Shown here in pieces: positions 44,969-52,729 of a stretch of DNA of 64,000 nucleotides. The notes beneath the pieces are model-generated. The model did not search any database and was not told the origin of the DNA. It saw only the letters and a program-made list of their open reading frames with translations. The position numbers and the translations under genes are program-made. Each line of letters begins with the position of its first letter. Within the stretch, counting starts at the first letter, position 1. This DNA comes from Collimonas pratensis (lineage in GTDB: Bacteria; Pseudomonadota; Gammaproteobacteria; Burkholderiales; Burkholderiaceae_D), in the NCBI RefSeq assembly GCF_001584185.1, contig NZ_CP013234.1, positions 2,108,001 through 2,172,000 on the forward strand, given 5' to 3'.

Positions 44969-45628
44969 ATGACACAGAAAATCTTTTGGCAAGATCCCTA
45001 TCTGACCGAATTGAAAACTACGGTTGCCGCTGTGCGTGGCGACCAAGTGTATCTGCAGTCGACGATTTTCTTCGCGTTCTCGGGCGGCCAGGAAAGCGAT
45101 GCCGGCACCATAGGCAGCTATCCGGTGCTGGCTGCGGCCAAGGAAGGGCTGGATATCGCCTACACACTGCCGCACGAGCACACTTTGAAAGCAGGCGACG
45201 CGGTCGAACTACGGATTGATTGGGAGCGGCGCTATCGCCTGATGCGCCTGCATTTCGCTGCCGAAATGATCCTGCAGCTGGTGTACCGGCATTGCCCCGG
45301 CATCGAGCGCATCGGCGCTCACATTTCCGCGGACAAGGCGCGCATCGACTTTGCGCGCGATGACAGTATTGCCGTGCTGTTCCCGGTGCTTGAAACGGAA
45401 GCTGGTGCTCTGGTGGCTGCAGGCAAGCCGATAGAAACCGATTTCACCGACGAAGCGGCGCAGCGCCGCTTTTGGGAAGTCCAGGGTTTTGCCCGTATGG
45501 GTTGTGGCGGCACCCATCCCAGGTCGACTGCTGAAATCGGCCCGCTCACGCTAAAACGCAAGCGGCTTGGCAAGGGCAAGGAACGTATCGAAATCACTTT
45601 GTCTTCTCCGGCGGGGATTTTGATTTGA
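44969..45628 (+). CDS. AlaX-like alanyl-tRNA editing protein
   Basis: 219-residue stand-alone homologue of the AlaRS editing domain, which deacylates Ser-tRNA(Ala) or Gly-tRNA(Ala). FFAFSGGQESDAGTIG corresponds to the N-terminal AlaX motif. The zinc site usually reads H-x3-H and C-x3-H. Here RLMRLHFAAEMI gives His95 and Glu99, and RMGCGGTHPRST gives Cys179 and His183, so one ligand is replaced by Glu. Start chosen at ATG 44969 (ACGGA 8 bases upstream); ATG 44960 is possible, and longer in-frame extensions run antisense to the antiporter gene. Confidence 0.82.
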   Translation: MTQKIFWQDPYLTELKTTVAAVRGDQVYLQSTIFFAFSGGQESDAGTIGSYPVLAAAKEGLDIAYTLPHEHTLKAGDAVELRIDWERRYRLMRLHFAAEMILQLVYRHCPGIERIGAHISADKARIDFARDDSIAVLFPVLETEAGALVAAGKPIETDFTDEAAQRRFWEVQGFARMGCGGTHPRSTAEIGPLTLKRKRLGKGKERIEITLSSPAGILI

Positions 45629-45698
45629 ACGATGTGCGCTAGCGTACATACAGGAAACCAGCCTTCCGGTAGATTTAAATCTCTCACCGGAGGTCATC

Positions 45699-46115
45699 AT
45701 GTCAAATCATCAGCTTCCATTTTCATCGTCTCCCACTCTATTCAAGCGCCAGGCCGTTTGCCTGACGGCGCTGCTCGCTTTGTGCATGTCGTTCTCAGCC
45801 ATGGCGGCGGCAGGCGATTCCGCTAGCGCAACCGCACGCTATCAAGCTGAGCGGGCCGCTTGCAACAACGGCCGCTCGAACCAGGATCGCGCGACATGCT
45901 TGAAAGAGGCGGGAGCAGCATTGGCGGAGTCGAGAAGGGGACGGTTGTCCGACAATCCGAACGCCGACAGATCAAATGCCTTGTTGCGCTGTAATGCGCT
46001 GCCGGCGGACGACCGCGATGCCTGTCAGCGCCGCATGAACGGCGAAGGCACGACCAGCGGCAGCGCGCTTGAAGGCGGCATCAGCCGGGAGCTGACGGTG
46101 CCGGACAGAAAGTAG
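45699..46115 (+). CDS. Secreted hypothetical protein with four cysteines
   Basis: 138-residue protein I do not recognise beyond resembling small secreted Burkholderiales proteins. A long signal peptide (FKRQAVCLTALLALCMSFS, cleavage after AMA) is followed by a mature domain of about 100 residues with Cys in ERAACNNG, ATCLKEA, LRCNALP and DACQRRMNG. The spacing suggests two disulfide bonds in the periplasm. ACCGGAGGTCATC supplies a strong ribosome binding site. A small cytosolic gene follows 40 bases later. Confidence 0.78.
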   Translation: MSNHQLPFSSSPTLFKRQAVCLTALLALCMSFSAMAAAGDSASATARYQAERAACNNGRSNQDRATCLKEAGAALAESRRGRLSDNPNADRSNALLRCNALPADDRDACQRRMNGEGTTSGSALEGGISRELTVPDRK

Positions 46116-46155
46116 GATATGCTGCGGGCAACGTATTCTTACAGAAGACATTGCC

Positions 46156-46386
46156 ATGATTCAGACCAAGGGTTTTCCCTATAAGGGGAACGCCGTGTTC
46201 CCGTCGCCGGAAAAACAGGACAGCGGAAAGTATGCCGCATGCTTTACGATCCGCTCAGGAAAAGATGGTGCAGGTGAAATTCGCTACGCGCGCACGATGC
46301 CGACCAACGAATTCGATACGCACGATGAGGCCATCTCTTACATCCTCGATTTTGCTGGCGACTGGATTGACCAGAACCCGGCCTGA
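46156..46386 (+). CDS. Small hypothetical protein
   Basis: 76-residue soluble protein, not recognised. GKYAACFTIRSGKDGAGEIRYARTMPTNEFDTHDEAISYILDFAGDWID resembles small beta-alpha domains in which the strands precede a helix. The frame is compact, has normal codon use, and ends 2 bases before the convergent HAD gene. It may share a transcript with the upstream secreted protein. Confidence 0.6.
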   Translation: MIQTKGFPYKGNAVFPSPEKQDSGKYAACFTIRSGKDGAGEIRYARTMPTNEFDTHDEAISYILDFAGDWIDQNPA

Positions 46387-46388
46387 GA

Positions 46389-47066
46389 TCACGCGCCCCG
46401 TTCCTGCAGCAGCATCAAGCCGTCGCTGTCGATTTCGATGAGCATGGTTTCATAGCTGTTGATTGATGGATGAGGGCTAGCCAGTGGATGGAAATGTGTC
46501 GCAGTGACCACCATCACCGTGGCGCCTGCCGCTTCGCCGGCGGCAATGCCGACAGCCGCATCTTCGAATACCAGGCAGTCGCGGGCGTCGACATTCAGCT
46601 TGCTGGCCGCCAGCAGGTAGCCATCAGGATGCGGTTTGCCGGCGGCGACATCTTCCGCCGTCACCAGAACGGCTGGAACAGGAATGCCGGCTGCTTTCAT
46701 GCGCCGCGCCGCCAGGTCTCTGGGTGCGGAAGTGACCACGGCCCACTTGTCCGCCGGCAGTGATCGCAGGAAGTCGGCCGCGCCGTTTATTTCAACAATC
46801 CCTTCGACGTCGGCAATTTCCGCCAGTGTAATGCCGATTGCTTCCTGCTCCGGATCGACCCCAGGCAATGCCAGCCGCGCGACAGTATCAACCGCCCGCG
46901 CACCATGTATGGTCGGCAGAAAGGATGCAACATCGAGGCCATGGCGCAGCGCCCACACCCCCCAGATGCGTTCCGCCGCCGCGATAGAATTAAGGATGGT
47001 GCCGTCCATATCGAACAGGAAAGCACTGTAACGGCTTGTGGCTGCCGTTGAATCGCTGCCGGACAT
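46389..47066 (-). CDS. HAD superfamily sugar-phosphatase-like hydrolase
   Basis: 225-residue cytosolic phosphatase of HAD subfamily IA. Motif I is AFLFDMDGTILNS (nucleophile Asp and acid/base Asp), motif II is AVVTSAPRDLAARRM, motif III Lys is in AAGKPHPDGYLLAAS, and motif IV acidic residues are in CLVFEDAAVGIAAGEAAGA. A small helical cap lies between motifs I and II. It resembles E. coli YfbT-type sugar phosphatases. Convergent with the small gene upstream. Confidence 0.87.
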   Translation of the reverse strand: MSGSDSTAATSRYSAFLFDMDGTILNSIAAAERIWGVWALRHGLDVASFLPTIHGARAVDTVARLALPGVDPEQEAIGITLAEIADVEGIVEINGAADFLRSLPADKWAVVTSAPRDLAARRMKAAGIPVPAVLVTAEDVAAGKPHPDGYLLAASKLNVDARDCLVFEDAAVGIAAGEAAGATVMVVTATHFHPLASPHPSINSYETMLIEIDSDGLMLLQERGA

Positions 47067-47117
47067 TTTCTGTTTCCTTCAAGTGTTAATCAGGTTTAAG
47101 CGGGTTTAAGCGGATCA

Positions 47118-48653
47118 TTATTGATCCAGTTTGATGCAGGCAGGCTGCGCCGGCATGAAGAGCGGATTGACGCTGGCCGTCTGCACTGGCCTGCCGGCCA
47201 GGGCATTCAGCGCTTGCTGCAACTGCCAATCCTTGGCGCTGCCGAATTCCTTTTGCGGTAATGCACTCTTGAGCGGATCCGGTTTGGCGCTGGCGCGCCG
47301 GTCGCGCCAGCGCTGGCGTTCCTTGCGCACATCGGCGAAGGGATCTGGATTGGGCTTGTTGGCGTAAGGCGCGCGCGGAATGTCGACTTCGCGATAGAGA
47401 AGCAGGACGCCCTCCATGTCGGCATCCTTGCGTGGCCCGACGATCCAGTCCGGCACCACGCCATAGCCTTCCATCGGGCAGCCGTTCGGCCGCAGGTTGC
47501 GGGCATAGGTCCAGCCGAGGTAGGTGCCGTCGCGCGTGCCGACTCCTGTTTGCGCCATGCCTTTGCCGTACGTGGGGGTGCCCAGCAAACGGGCGCGGCC
47601 GAGGTCTTTCAGGGCAGCCGCGGTAGCTTCTGCAGCCGAAGCGCTCTGGCCATCGATCAGCACTATCAGCGGCACGCTGCGCCACCAGTCGTCGCTTTCC
47701 AACGGTGCGAGCGGGTCCTGGCCTTTCAGCACCGGCAGGTCATAGTCAGGCCAGTTGGTGCTGATGCGGTGCTGGATCTTGTCGTCGCGCTGCAGCGTGA
47801 CCATGGCGGTTTTATTGCGGCCGGTGAAGAGTCCGATGATGCCGATGGAGGCGTTCAAGGCGCCGCCGCCGTTGAGGCGCAGATCGAGAATCACGGCCTT
47901 GATCGGCGCACCGTTTTTGCGCGCCGCTTGCACCGTGTCGATGTAGTCGCCGATGGCAGGTTCCGGGAAGCTGCTCATGCGCGTGTACAGGATGTCGCCG
48001 GGGAGGCGTTTGGCGCTTGCCGGCCGTTGCTTGATGATGGCGCGCAGCAGCGTGAATTCCAGCCGTTGCTGTTTTGCGCCGCGCAGCAGAGTCAGCTTGA
48101 GCGGCGTGCCGACATCGCCGCCGGCGTATTTGGCGATGTCGGCATTGTTGATGCCTGCCATGCTGTTGCCGTCCATTGCCACCACGACGTCGCCATTGCG
48201 TATGCCGGCCTGGGCAGCCGGCGCGTCCGGCACGACGTCGATGATGTGCAAGCCATCCGCCAGCGTCTCGAAAATGATACCGATGCCGGGGGCGCCATTG
48301 CGCGCGCGCTCATCCTTCTTGACCCGCTCCTGCTGCTCCGCTGCATTCAAGAATCCGGCATAAGGCAGGGTCTTGACGCCCAGGCGTATGGTCTCATCGA
48401 GAAAGGCGGGGACATCGATTTCGGTCAGGTGGTCTTTCTTGAGTATTTCCACCACCGACTTCAGCTCGCAGATCTGGGCTTCCCAGTCTGGCGGACATGG
48501 GCTGGGTTCGGCAGCCAGCGCCGGCGTGGAAAATGCCAGGGTGGCGAGCAGGGCGGCAAGCGTGCTTCCAAGGCGGCTGGGCGGGGCGATGGCGGCCTGG
48601 ATAATCTGACGCTCCGCTGCCGGTAAAGAAAATTCGCCTGGTTCAGCCATCAT
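47118..48653 (-). CDS. S41-family C-terminal processing peptidase with PDZ domain
   Basis: About 511 residues, exported (hydrophobic STLAALLATLAFSTPALA, cleavage near AEP), acting in the periplasm. A PDZ domain is visible at GIGIIFETLADGLHIIDVVPDAPAAQAGIRNGDVVVAMDG. The S41 catalytic domain follows, with the serine in IVLIDGQSASAAEATAAALK and the lysine in GTPTYGKGMAQTG; AVILDLRLNGGGALNASIG is the typical strand before them. ATG 48653 is preferred because AGGGGG lies about 10 bases upstream; a GTG at 48662 is too close to it. The n-region before the hydrophobic core is unusually long (about 28 residues). Substrates are unknown. Confidence 0.85.
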   Translation of the reverse strand: MMAEPGEFSLPAAERQIIQAAIAPPSRLGSTLAALLATLAFSTPALAAEPSPCPPDWEAQICELKSVVEILKKDHLTEIDVPAFLDETIRLGVKTLPYAGFLNAAEQQERVKKDERARNGAPGIGIIFETLADGLHIIDVVPDAPAAQAGIRNGDVVVAMDGNSMAGINNADIAKYAGGDVGTPLKLTLLRGAKQQRLEFTLLRAIIKQRPASAKRLPGDILYTRMSSFPEPAIGDYIDTVQAARKNGAPIKAVILDLRLNGGGALNASIGIIGLFTGRNKTAMVTLQRDDKIQHRISTNWPDYDLPVLKGQDPLAPLESDDWWRSVPLIVLIDGQSASAAEATAAALKDLGRARLLGTPTYGKGMAQTGVGTRDGTYLGWTYARNLRPNGCPMEGYGVVPDWIVGPRKDADMEGVLLLYREVDIPRAPYANKPNPDPFADVRKERQRWRDRRASAKPDPLKSALPQKEFGSAKDWQLQQALNALAGRPVQTASVNPLFMPAQPACIKLDQ

Positions 48654-48691
48654 CTGTTTCACGCCCCCTGGAGATATTCGTCATTCTAGCG

Positions 48692-49768
48692 TCATTCCAC
48701 TACTTGGACAGGCTCTCTGTCCAGCGCCGCACGCAAGCGCGGCAAACTCTCCGGATAGTCACGGGCGATGAAGCCGAGCATGGCTTCGCGGATCGCGCAA
48801 CGCAGGTCGAAGGCGCTGCCGGAGTCGCGCGCGCTGACCAGCAGGCGCAATTGCATGGCGCGATCGTTGGCGTCTGTCACGTGCAACACGCAGACGCGGC
48901 CGTCCCATAGCGGTGATTGTTTGCAGATGCGTTCGAATTCGGTGCGTATGGCCGGCACCGGCACGCCGAAATCGAGCCACAGGAAGACGGTGCCGAGGAT
49001 GGTCGAGGAAGTGTGGGTCCAGTTTTCGAAAGGATTTTCGATGAACCACTGCAGCGGCACGATCAGGCGTCTTTCATCCCAAATACGGATGACGACGAAG
49101 GCGCCGGTGATTTCTTCGACGCGCCCCCATTCACCCTGGACGATCAAGACGTCGTCGATACGGATCGGCTGGGAAAACGCGATCTGCATGCCGGCGATGA
49201 AATTGCCCAGTACCGGACGGGCGGCGATGCCGGCCACCAAGCCCGCCACGCCGGCCGAGGCTAGCAGACTGGCGCCGAACTGGCGCGCCCCCGGCAGCGT
49301 CAGCAGGACGAAAGCCAGGCCGAGCAAGGCAGCAATGAAATAAGCGCTGCGCGTCAACACCCTGGTCTGGGTCAGGAGTCGCCGTGCTTTCAGGTTGTCG
49401 GCGACGGTGGCGGGGTTGAGCTGGGTCACCGTGGCGCCGAATGCGGTAATGGCTTGCATAGCCAGCCAGGTCAGGGCGATGATCAGCGCCACCGAACTCA
49501 GGTAGGACAGTGGCGCCAGCCAGGGCGTGTCGTCCGGCGCGCCGGTCAGCACCAGGCGCACGGCGAACAGGACCAGACACATCCTGCTGGCGCGGTAAGC
49601 CATGAAACTGAGATTGTTGACGAACGGCCGGTTCGCGCTCAGCCGGCGCAGGAGAGCGATGCCCGCATGGTGCACGACAACGGCCAGCAAGGCCGCCAGC
49701 AACGCCGCGCCGAGGACATACAGCCCCAGGCGCAGGTATTCGAGGTCAGGAAAAATAGACAAGTTCAT
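48692..49768 (-). CDS. Small-conductance mechanosensitive channel family protein
   Basis: 358-residue inner-membrane protein of the MscS family. Four to five N-terminal helices precede the pore-lining TM3 region, ASAGVAGLVAGIAARPVLGNFIAGMQIAFSQPIRIDD, which has the Gly/Ala-rich packing of MscS. The following beta domain is DVLIVQGEWGRVEEITGAFVVIRIWDERRLIVPLQWFI, with the C-terminal alpha/beta domain after it. Longer than E. coli MscS (286 residues) owing to extra N-terminal helices. It lies upstream of the S41 peptidase gene on the same strand, 38 bases apart. Confidence 0.9.
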   Translation of the reverse strand: MNLSIFPDLEYLRLGLYVLGAALLAALLAVVVHHAGIALLRRLSANRPFVNNLSFMAYRASRMCLVLFAVRLVLTGAPDDTPWLAPLSYLSSVALIIALTWLAMQAITAFGATVTQLNPATVADNLKARRLLTQTRVLTRSAYFIAALLGLAFVLLTLPGARQFGASLLASAGVAGLVAGIAARPVLGNFIAGMQIAFSQPIRIDDVLIVQGEWGRVEEITGAFVVIRIWDERRLIVPLQWFIENPFENWTHTSSTILGTVFLWLDFGVPVPAIRTEFERICKQSPLWDGRVCVLHVTDANDRAMQLRLLVSARDSGSAFDLRCAIREAMLGFIARDYPESLPRLRAALDREPVQVVE

Positions 49769-50010
49769 CCAGGCGGCTCCGGTTGGTTAATCAAGCGCAG
49801 GGCTGCGTTCTTCGCGAAGAGATCAGATTGCCACTAAAGATCGACAGCATTCCAGAGCCCGAGTTCGCAAAGAAAATCTTGCGGCGACTGGATCGATGAA
49901 GCCGCGAGGAGGGGGGGCGACGGATGGTGGGGTTGTCGTTTTGAGCAGCGCTTGCGGCTTTTTCGCCGGTCCGGCCGTGCCGCCGCATACACACTGTCGT
50001 AACAATTAGT

Positions 50011-50616
50011 TCAATAGAGGCTGGCCTGCACCCGCGCCGGCAGTTCGCGGTCATAGGTTTCGGCGTCAAAGCCAGCCTGGCTGAGGCGCTTGAGCATGGC
50101 GCCCGGGCTGGGGAAGCTGGCGCGTTCGGCTTGCTGTGCGGGATCCCACAGCTTCGAACGCACCAGCGCCTTGGAGCAATGGAAGTAAGCGGCCTCTATC
50201 CTGACGACGATCACCGTGCGCGGCAGCTTGCCGTCGACGGCGAATTTTTCCAGCATGGCCGGTTCCGCGGAAATCTCGGCGCGGCCGTTGACGCGCAAGG
50301 TCTCGTCTATACCTGGCACGATGAACAGCAGGCTGATGCGCGCATCCCTGATGAGGTTGCGCAGGGTGTCGATGCGGTTGTTGCCCGGACGGTCAGGGAT
50401 TGCCAATGTGCGCTGGTCCAGAATCTGGACGAAACCGGGCCGGTCTCCCTTAGGCGAGCAGTCCATGCCTTCCGGACCGCAAGAGGCTAGCACCGCGAAG
50501 GGAGACGCGTTGACGAAGGCCTGGTAATCCTGGTTCAGGTGGTCGATTTCCTTCCACAATGAACGTTCATGAGGTTTTCCGTAAATTTCCTCGAGCTGGG
50601 CGATGCTGGTCAGCAT
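50011..50616 (-). CDS. Pyridoxamine 5'-phosphate oxidase family flavoprotein
   Basis: 201-residue FMN-binding split-barrel protein of the PPOX family, like the MSMEG_1061 group. FAVLASCGPEGMDCSPKGDRPGFVQ is the first beta hairpin. LAIPDRPGNNRIDTLRNLIRDARISLLFIVPG includes FMN-phosphate contacts, and LRVNGRAEISAEP follows. The true PNPOx substrate motif is lacking, so it is not the vitamin B6 enzyme. Function unknown; relatives include reductases. The 242 bases to its left (49769-50010) show no gene. Confidence 0.82.
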   Translation of the reverse strand: MLTSIAQLEEIYGKPHERSLWKEIDHLNQDYQAFVNASPFAVLASCGPEGMDCSPKGDRPGFVQILDQRTLAIPDRPGNNRIDTLRNLIRDARISLLFIVPGIDETLRVNGRAEISAEPAMLEKFAVDGKLPRTVIVVRIEAAYFHCSKALVRSKLWDPAQQAERASFPSPGAMLKRLSQAGFDAETYDRELPARVQASLY

Positions 50617-50847
50617 TGGCGTTCTCCAATGGTGGATTTACGGCAATTTTACCGGGAAATCCTGCCGCTCACCGCCGGCTGGCGAGTGTGGGCAGGTGCT
50701 CGCGGCTGGACGATAGACACAGCGTGGAACTCGCAAGTACACTATGTTGATTTTTGGCAACGATATGTTTGGCAGCATTCACCGCTGGAAAAATCGCCAG
50801 CCAGGGCAAAACGGCGTAGTCTGGAAATCTAGGGGCAAGGGGACACC

Positions 50848-51939
50848 ATGCGTCGTTTGACTGTGATGTTGTTATCAAACCTGGCGGCAAGCCTGGCGCT
50901 GGCCGCGCCGACGCCGCCGGCGGAAGAGGCCGAGCAGCAGGCGCAGCTCGATCAGGATATTCCGCAACTGCTCGAGCAGGATGCGATTCCCAGCGTCTCT
51001 ATTGCCCAGATCAGGAACGGCAAGGTGGTGCTGTTTGCCGCCTACGGTGAACAGAGCGACGGCGTGCCGGCCACGCCAGCCACGCTGTACAACGCGGCCT
51101 CGCTGACCAAGCCGCTGACCGCTGAAATCATCTTGCGCCTGGTGTCGAAAGGCGAAATCGAGTTGGATGAACCGATGGACCGCTACTGGCTGGATCCGGA
51201 CATCGCCGCCGACCCGCGTCATGCCTTGCTGACGCCGCGCCTGGCGCTCAGCCACCGTACCGGCTTTCCGAATTGGCGCGACGGCAAGGAAGGCCTCAGG
51301 ATCCTGCGCCAGCCCGGCGTCAAGTGGGGCTATTCCGGCGAAGGCTATCGATACGTCGCGCATTTCGCCGAAAACAAGAGCGGCCAGGATTTTGAGGAGC
51401 TGGCGCAGACTTATCTGTTCAAGCCGCTGGCCATGACCGAGACCTCCTATAGCAGCAAGGACTGGTTCAAGGGTCGCATTGCGGTGCCGGCCAATGCCGC
51501 CGGTGAAGCCGTGCAGCCGCAGTTTGCCAGCCGTTTCAATGCAGCCGATCTGCTATATACCACCGCCTATGACTACGGTTTGTTCATTGCCGGCGTACTG
51601 GCCGACCAGGGCCTGAGCCCGGCCGTGGCGCGCGAGCGCGGCAAGATCCAGGTCAGCATGATGGATGAAATGTGCCAAGGCAAGCTGGCCGAAAGCTGTC
51701 CACCCAATGCCGGTTTTGGGCTGGGCTGGCAGATACTGGCATTCAAGGATGAGACGCTGCTGATGCATACCGGGAAGGACGAAGGCGTATTTACGTTCGC
51801 CTACCTGAATCGCACCAGCCGCGACGGCGCCGTCATCCTGACCAATAGCGATAACGGCTACAAGATCGTATTGCCGGTGCTGGAGCGTCTCAACAGCAGC
51901 CCGGCTTTCCTGCGCTACCTGCGCGGGCAGATACAGTAA
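50848..51939 (+). CDS. Serine hydrolase, beta-lactamase class C family
   Basis: 363-residue exported protein (signal MLLSNLAASLALA, cleavage near AAP) of the class C beta-lactamase/penicillin-binding-protein-like family. The SxxK motif is ASLTKPLTAEI (Ser85, Lys88), the YxN-like motif is WGYSGEGYRYVA, and the KTG-like third motif is LLMHTGKDEGVFTFA. LTPRLALSHRTGFPNW is typical of the family. The YSG and HTG variants suggest an esterase or D-alanyl peptidase rather than an antibiotic-hydrolysing enzyme, but this is inference. The 231 bases upstream (50617-50847) hold no convincing gene. Confidence 0.85.
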   Translation: MRRLTVMLLSNLAASLALAAPTPPAEEAEQQAQLDQDIPQLLEQDAIPSVSIAQIRNGKVVLFAAYGEQSDGVPATPATLYNAASLTKPLTAEIILRLVSKGEIELDEPMDRYWLDPDIAADPRHALLTPRLALSHRTGFPNWRDGKEGLRILRQPGVKWGYSGEGYRYVAHFAENKSGQDFEELAQTYLFKPLAMTETSYSSKDWFKGRIAVPANAAGEAVQPQFASRFNAADLLYTTAYDYGLFIAGVLADQGLSPAVARERGKIQVSMMDEMCQGKLAESCPPNAGFGLGWQILAFKDETLLMHTGKDEGVFTFAYLNRTSRDGAVILTNSDNGYKIVLPVLERLNSSPAFLRYLRGQIQ

Positions 51940-52023
51940 ATGCTGGCGCGGCGGAAGCTGCGCTATCCCGGGACTTCATGTTTTCTAGTCGCCTAGGGCG
52001 TATTTGAAAAAGAACTTGATTAA

Positions 52024-52039
52024 GGAAATGATTGCTTCC
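52024..52039 (+). promoter_or_regulatory. Predicted TetR operator upstream of the TetR gene
   Basis: GGAAATGATTGCTTCC lies 11 bases before the TetR gene start. The same 16-base pattern occurs before the exporter gene at 52695-52710, with only two differences. The ends are complementary (GGAA/TTCC), as expected for a dimer binding site. Confidence 0.68.
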
Positions 52040-52050
52040 ATAATCCGCGC

Positions 52051-52677
52051 ATGAAAACCGAAATCCCTTCATCGCATGCAAAATTGTCAATCCCGCGCGG
52101 GCGTCCGCGCGAGTTCGATATGGATGAGACGCTGGACAAGGCTATCCCGGTGTTTTGCAGCCGCGGCTACCACGGCACTTCGATCAACGACCTGGCCGAA
52201 GGCATGCAGCTGACGGTCGGCAGCATTTATAAAGCATTCAAGGACAAGCGTGGGGTGTTCCTGGCGGTGCTGGACCGCCAGTCGTCGCAACGCGGCATCG
52301 AGTTGAGCCAGGTGCTGGCGCGGGTGCAATCGGGGCGGGACAAAGTACAGGCTGCGCTGACCTTCTATGCCGAGCTGTCGCATGGCAGCAGGGGGCGCGA
52401 AGGCTGCCTGGTGGTCAGCACCGCGGTTGAGCTGGCGGCGCTGGATGTCGAGATCGGCGCGCGTGCGGCGGCGGCAATGCAGGGCCGCGAAGCGTTGATG
52501 AACCAGTTGATCCGGCAAGGCAAGAACGATGGCTCGATTCCATTGCATGTCGATAGCGCCGCTACCGGCCGTCTGCTGCTTTGCCTCTTGCAAGGGCTGC
52601 GTGTGGTGGGCAAGACCGGCAAGACGCGCAAGGAAATGCTGGCGCTGGTCGATGCGGCAATGAAAATCCTGACGTAA
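52051..52677 (+). CDS. TetR/AcrR-family transcriptional regulator
   Basis: 208-residue repressor-type protein. A TetR_N helix-turn-helix occupies roughly residues 20-65 (GRPREFDMDETLDKAIPVFCSRGYHGTSINDLAEGM, then LTVGSIYKAFKDKRGVFLAVL). The C-terminal ligand domain contains GREGCLVVSTAVELAALDVEIG. It is followed 52 bases later by an MFS exporter gene, and matched operator-like palindromes precede both genes, so it probably represses itself and the exporter and is released by the exporter's substrate. Confidence 0.92.
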   Translation: MKTEIPSSHAKLSIPRGRPREFDMDETLDKAIPVFCSRGYHGTSINDLAEGMQLTVGSIYKAFKDKRGVFLAVLDRQSSQRGIELSQVLARVQSGRDKVQAALTFYAELSHGSRGREGCLVVSTAVELAALDVEIGARAAAAMQGREALMNQLIRQGKNDGSIPLHVDSAATGRLLLCLLQGLRVVGKTGKTRKEMLALVDAAMKILT

Positions 52678-52694
52678 ATTTTTTTGTCTAATTA

Positions 52695-52710
52695 GGAAGT
52701 GATTGTTTCC
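52695..52710 (+). promoter_or_regulatory. Predicted TetR operator upstream of the MFS gene
   Basis: GGAAGTGATTGTTTCC, differing at two of 16 positions from the site upstream of the TetR gene, lies 19 bases before the MFS start and overlaps an A/T-rich region (TATATAAG) that could be its -10 element. Confidence 0.68.
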
Positions 52711-52729
52711 AATATATAAGGGGAAAGAA

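Noticed and set aside
49791..50069. Minus-strand frame of about 92 codons between the MscS and PPOX genes
   Set aside because: Overlaps the PPOX gene in another frame and has the Arg/Ser/Pro composition of random frames.
50569..50832. Small plus-strand open frame of 87 codons
   Set aside because: No ribosome binding site or recognisable motif, and it overlaps the 5' end of the divergent PPOX gene.
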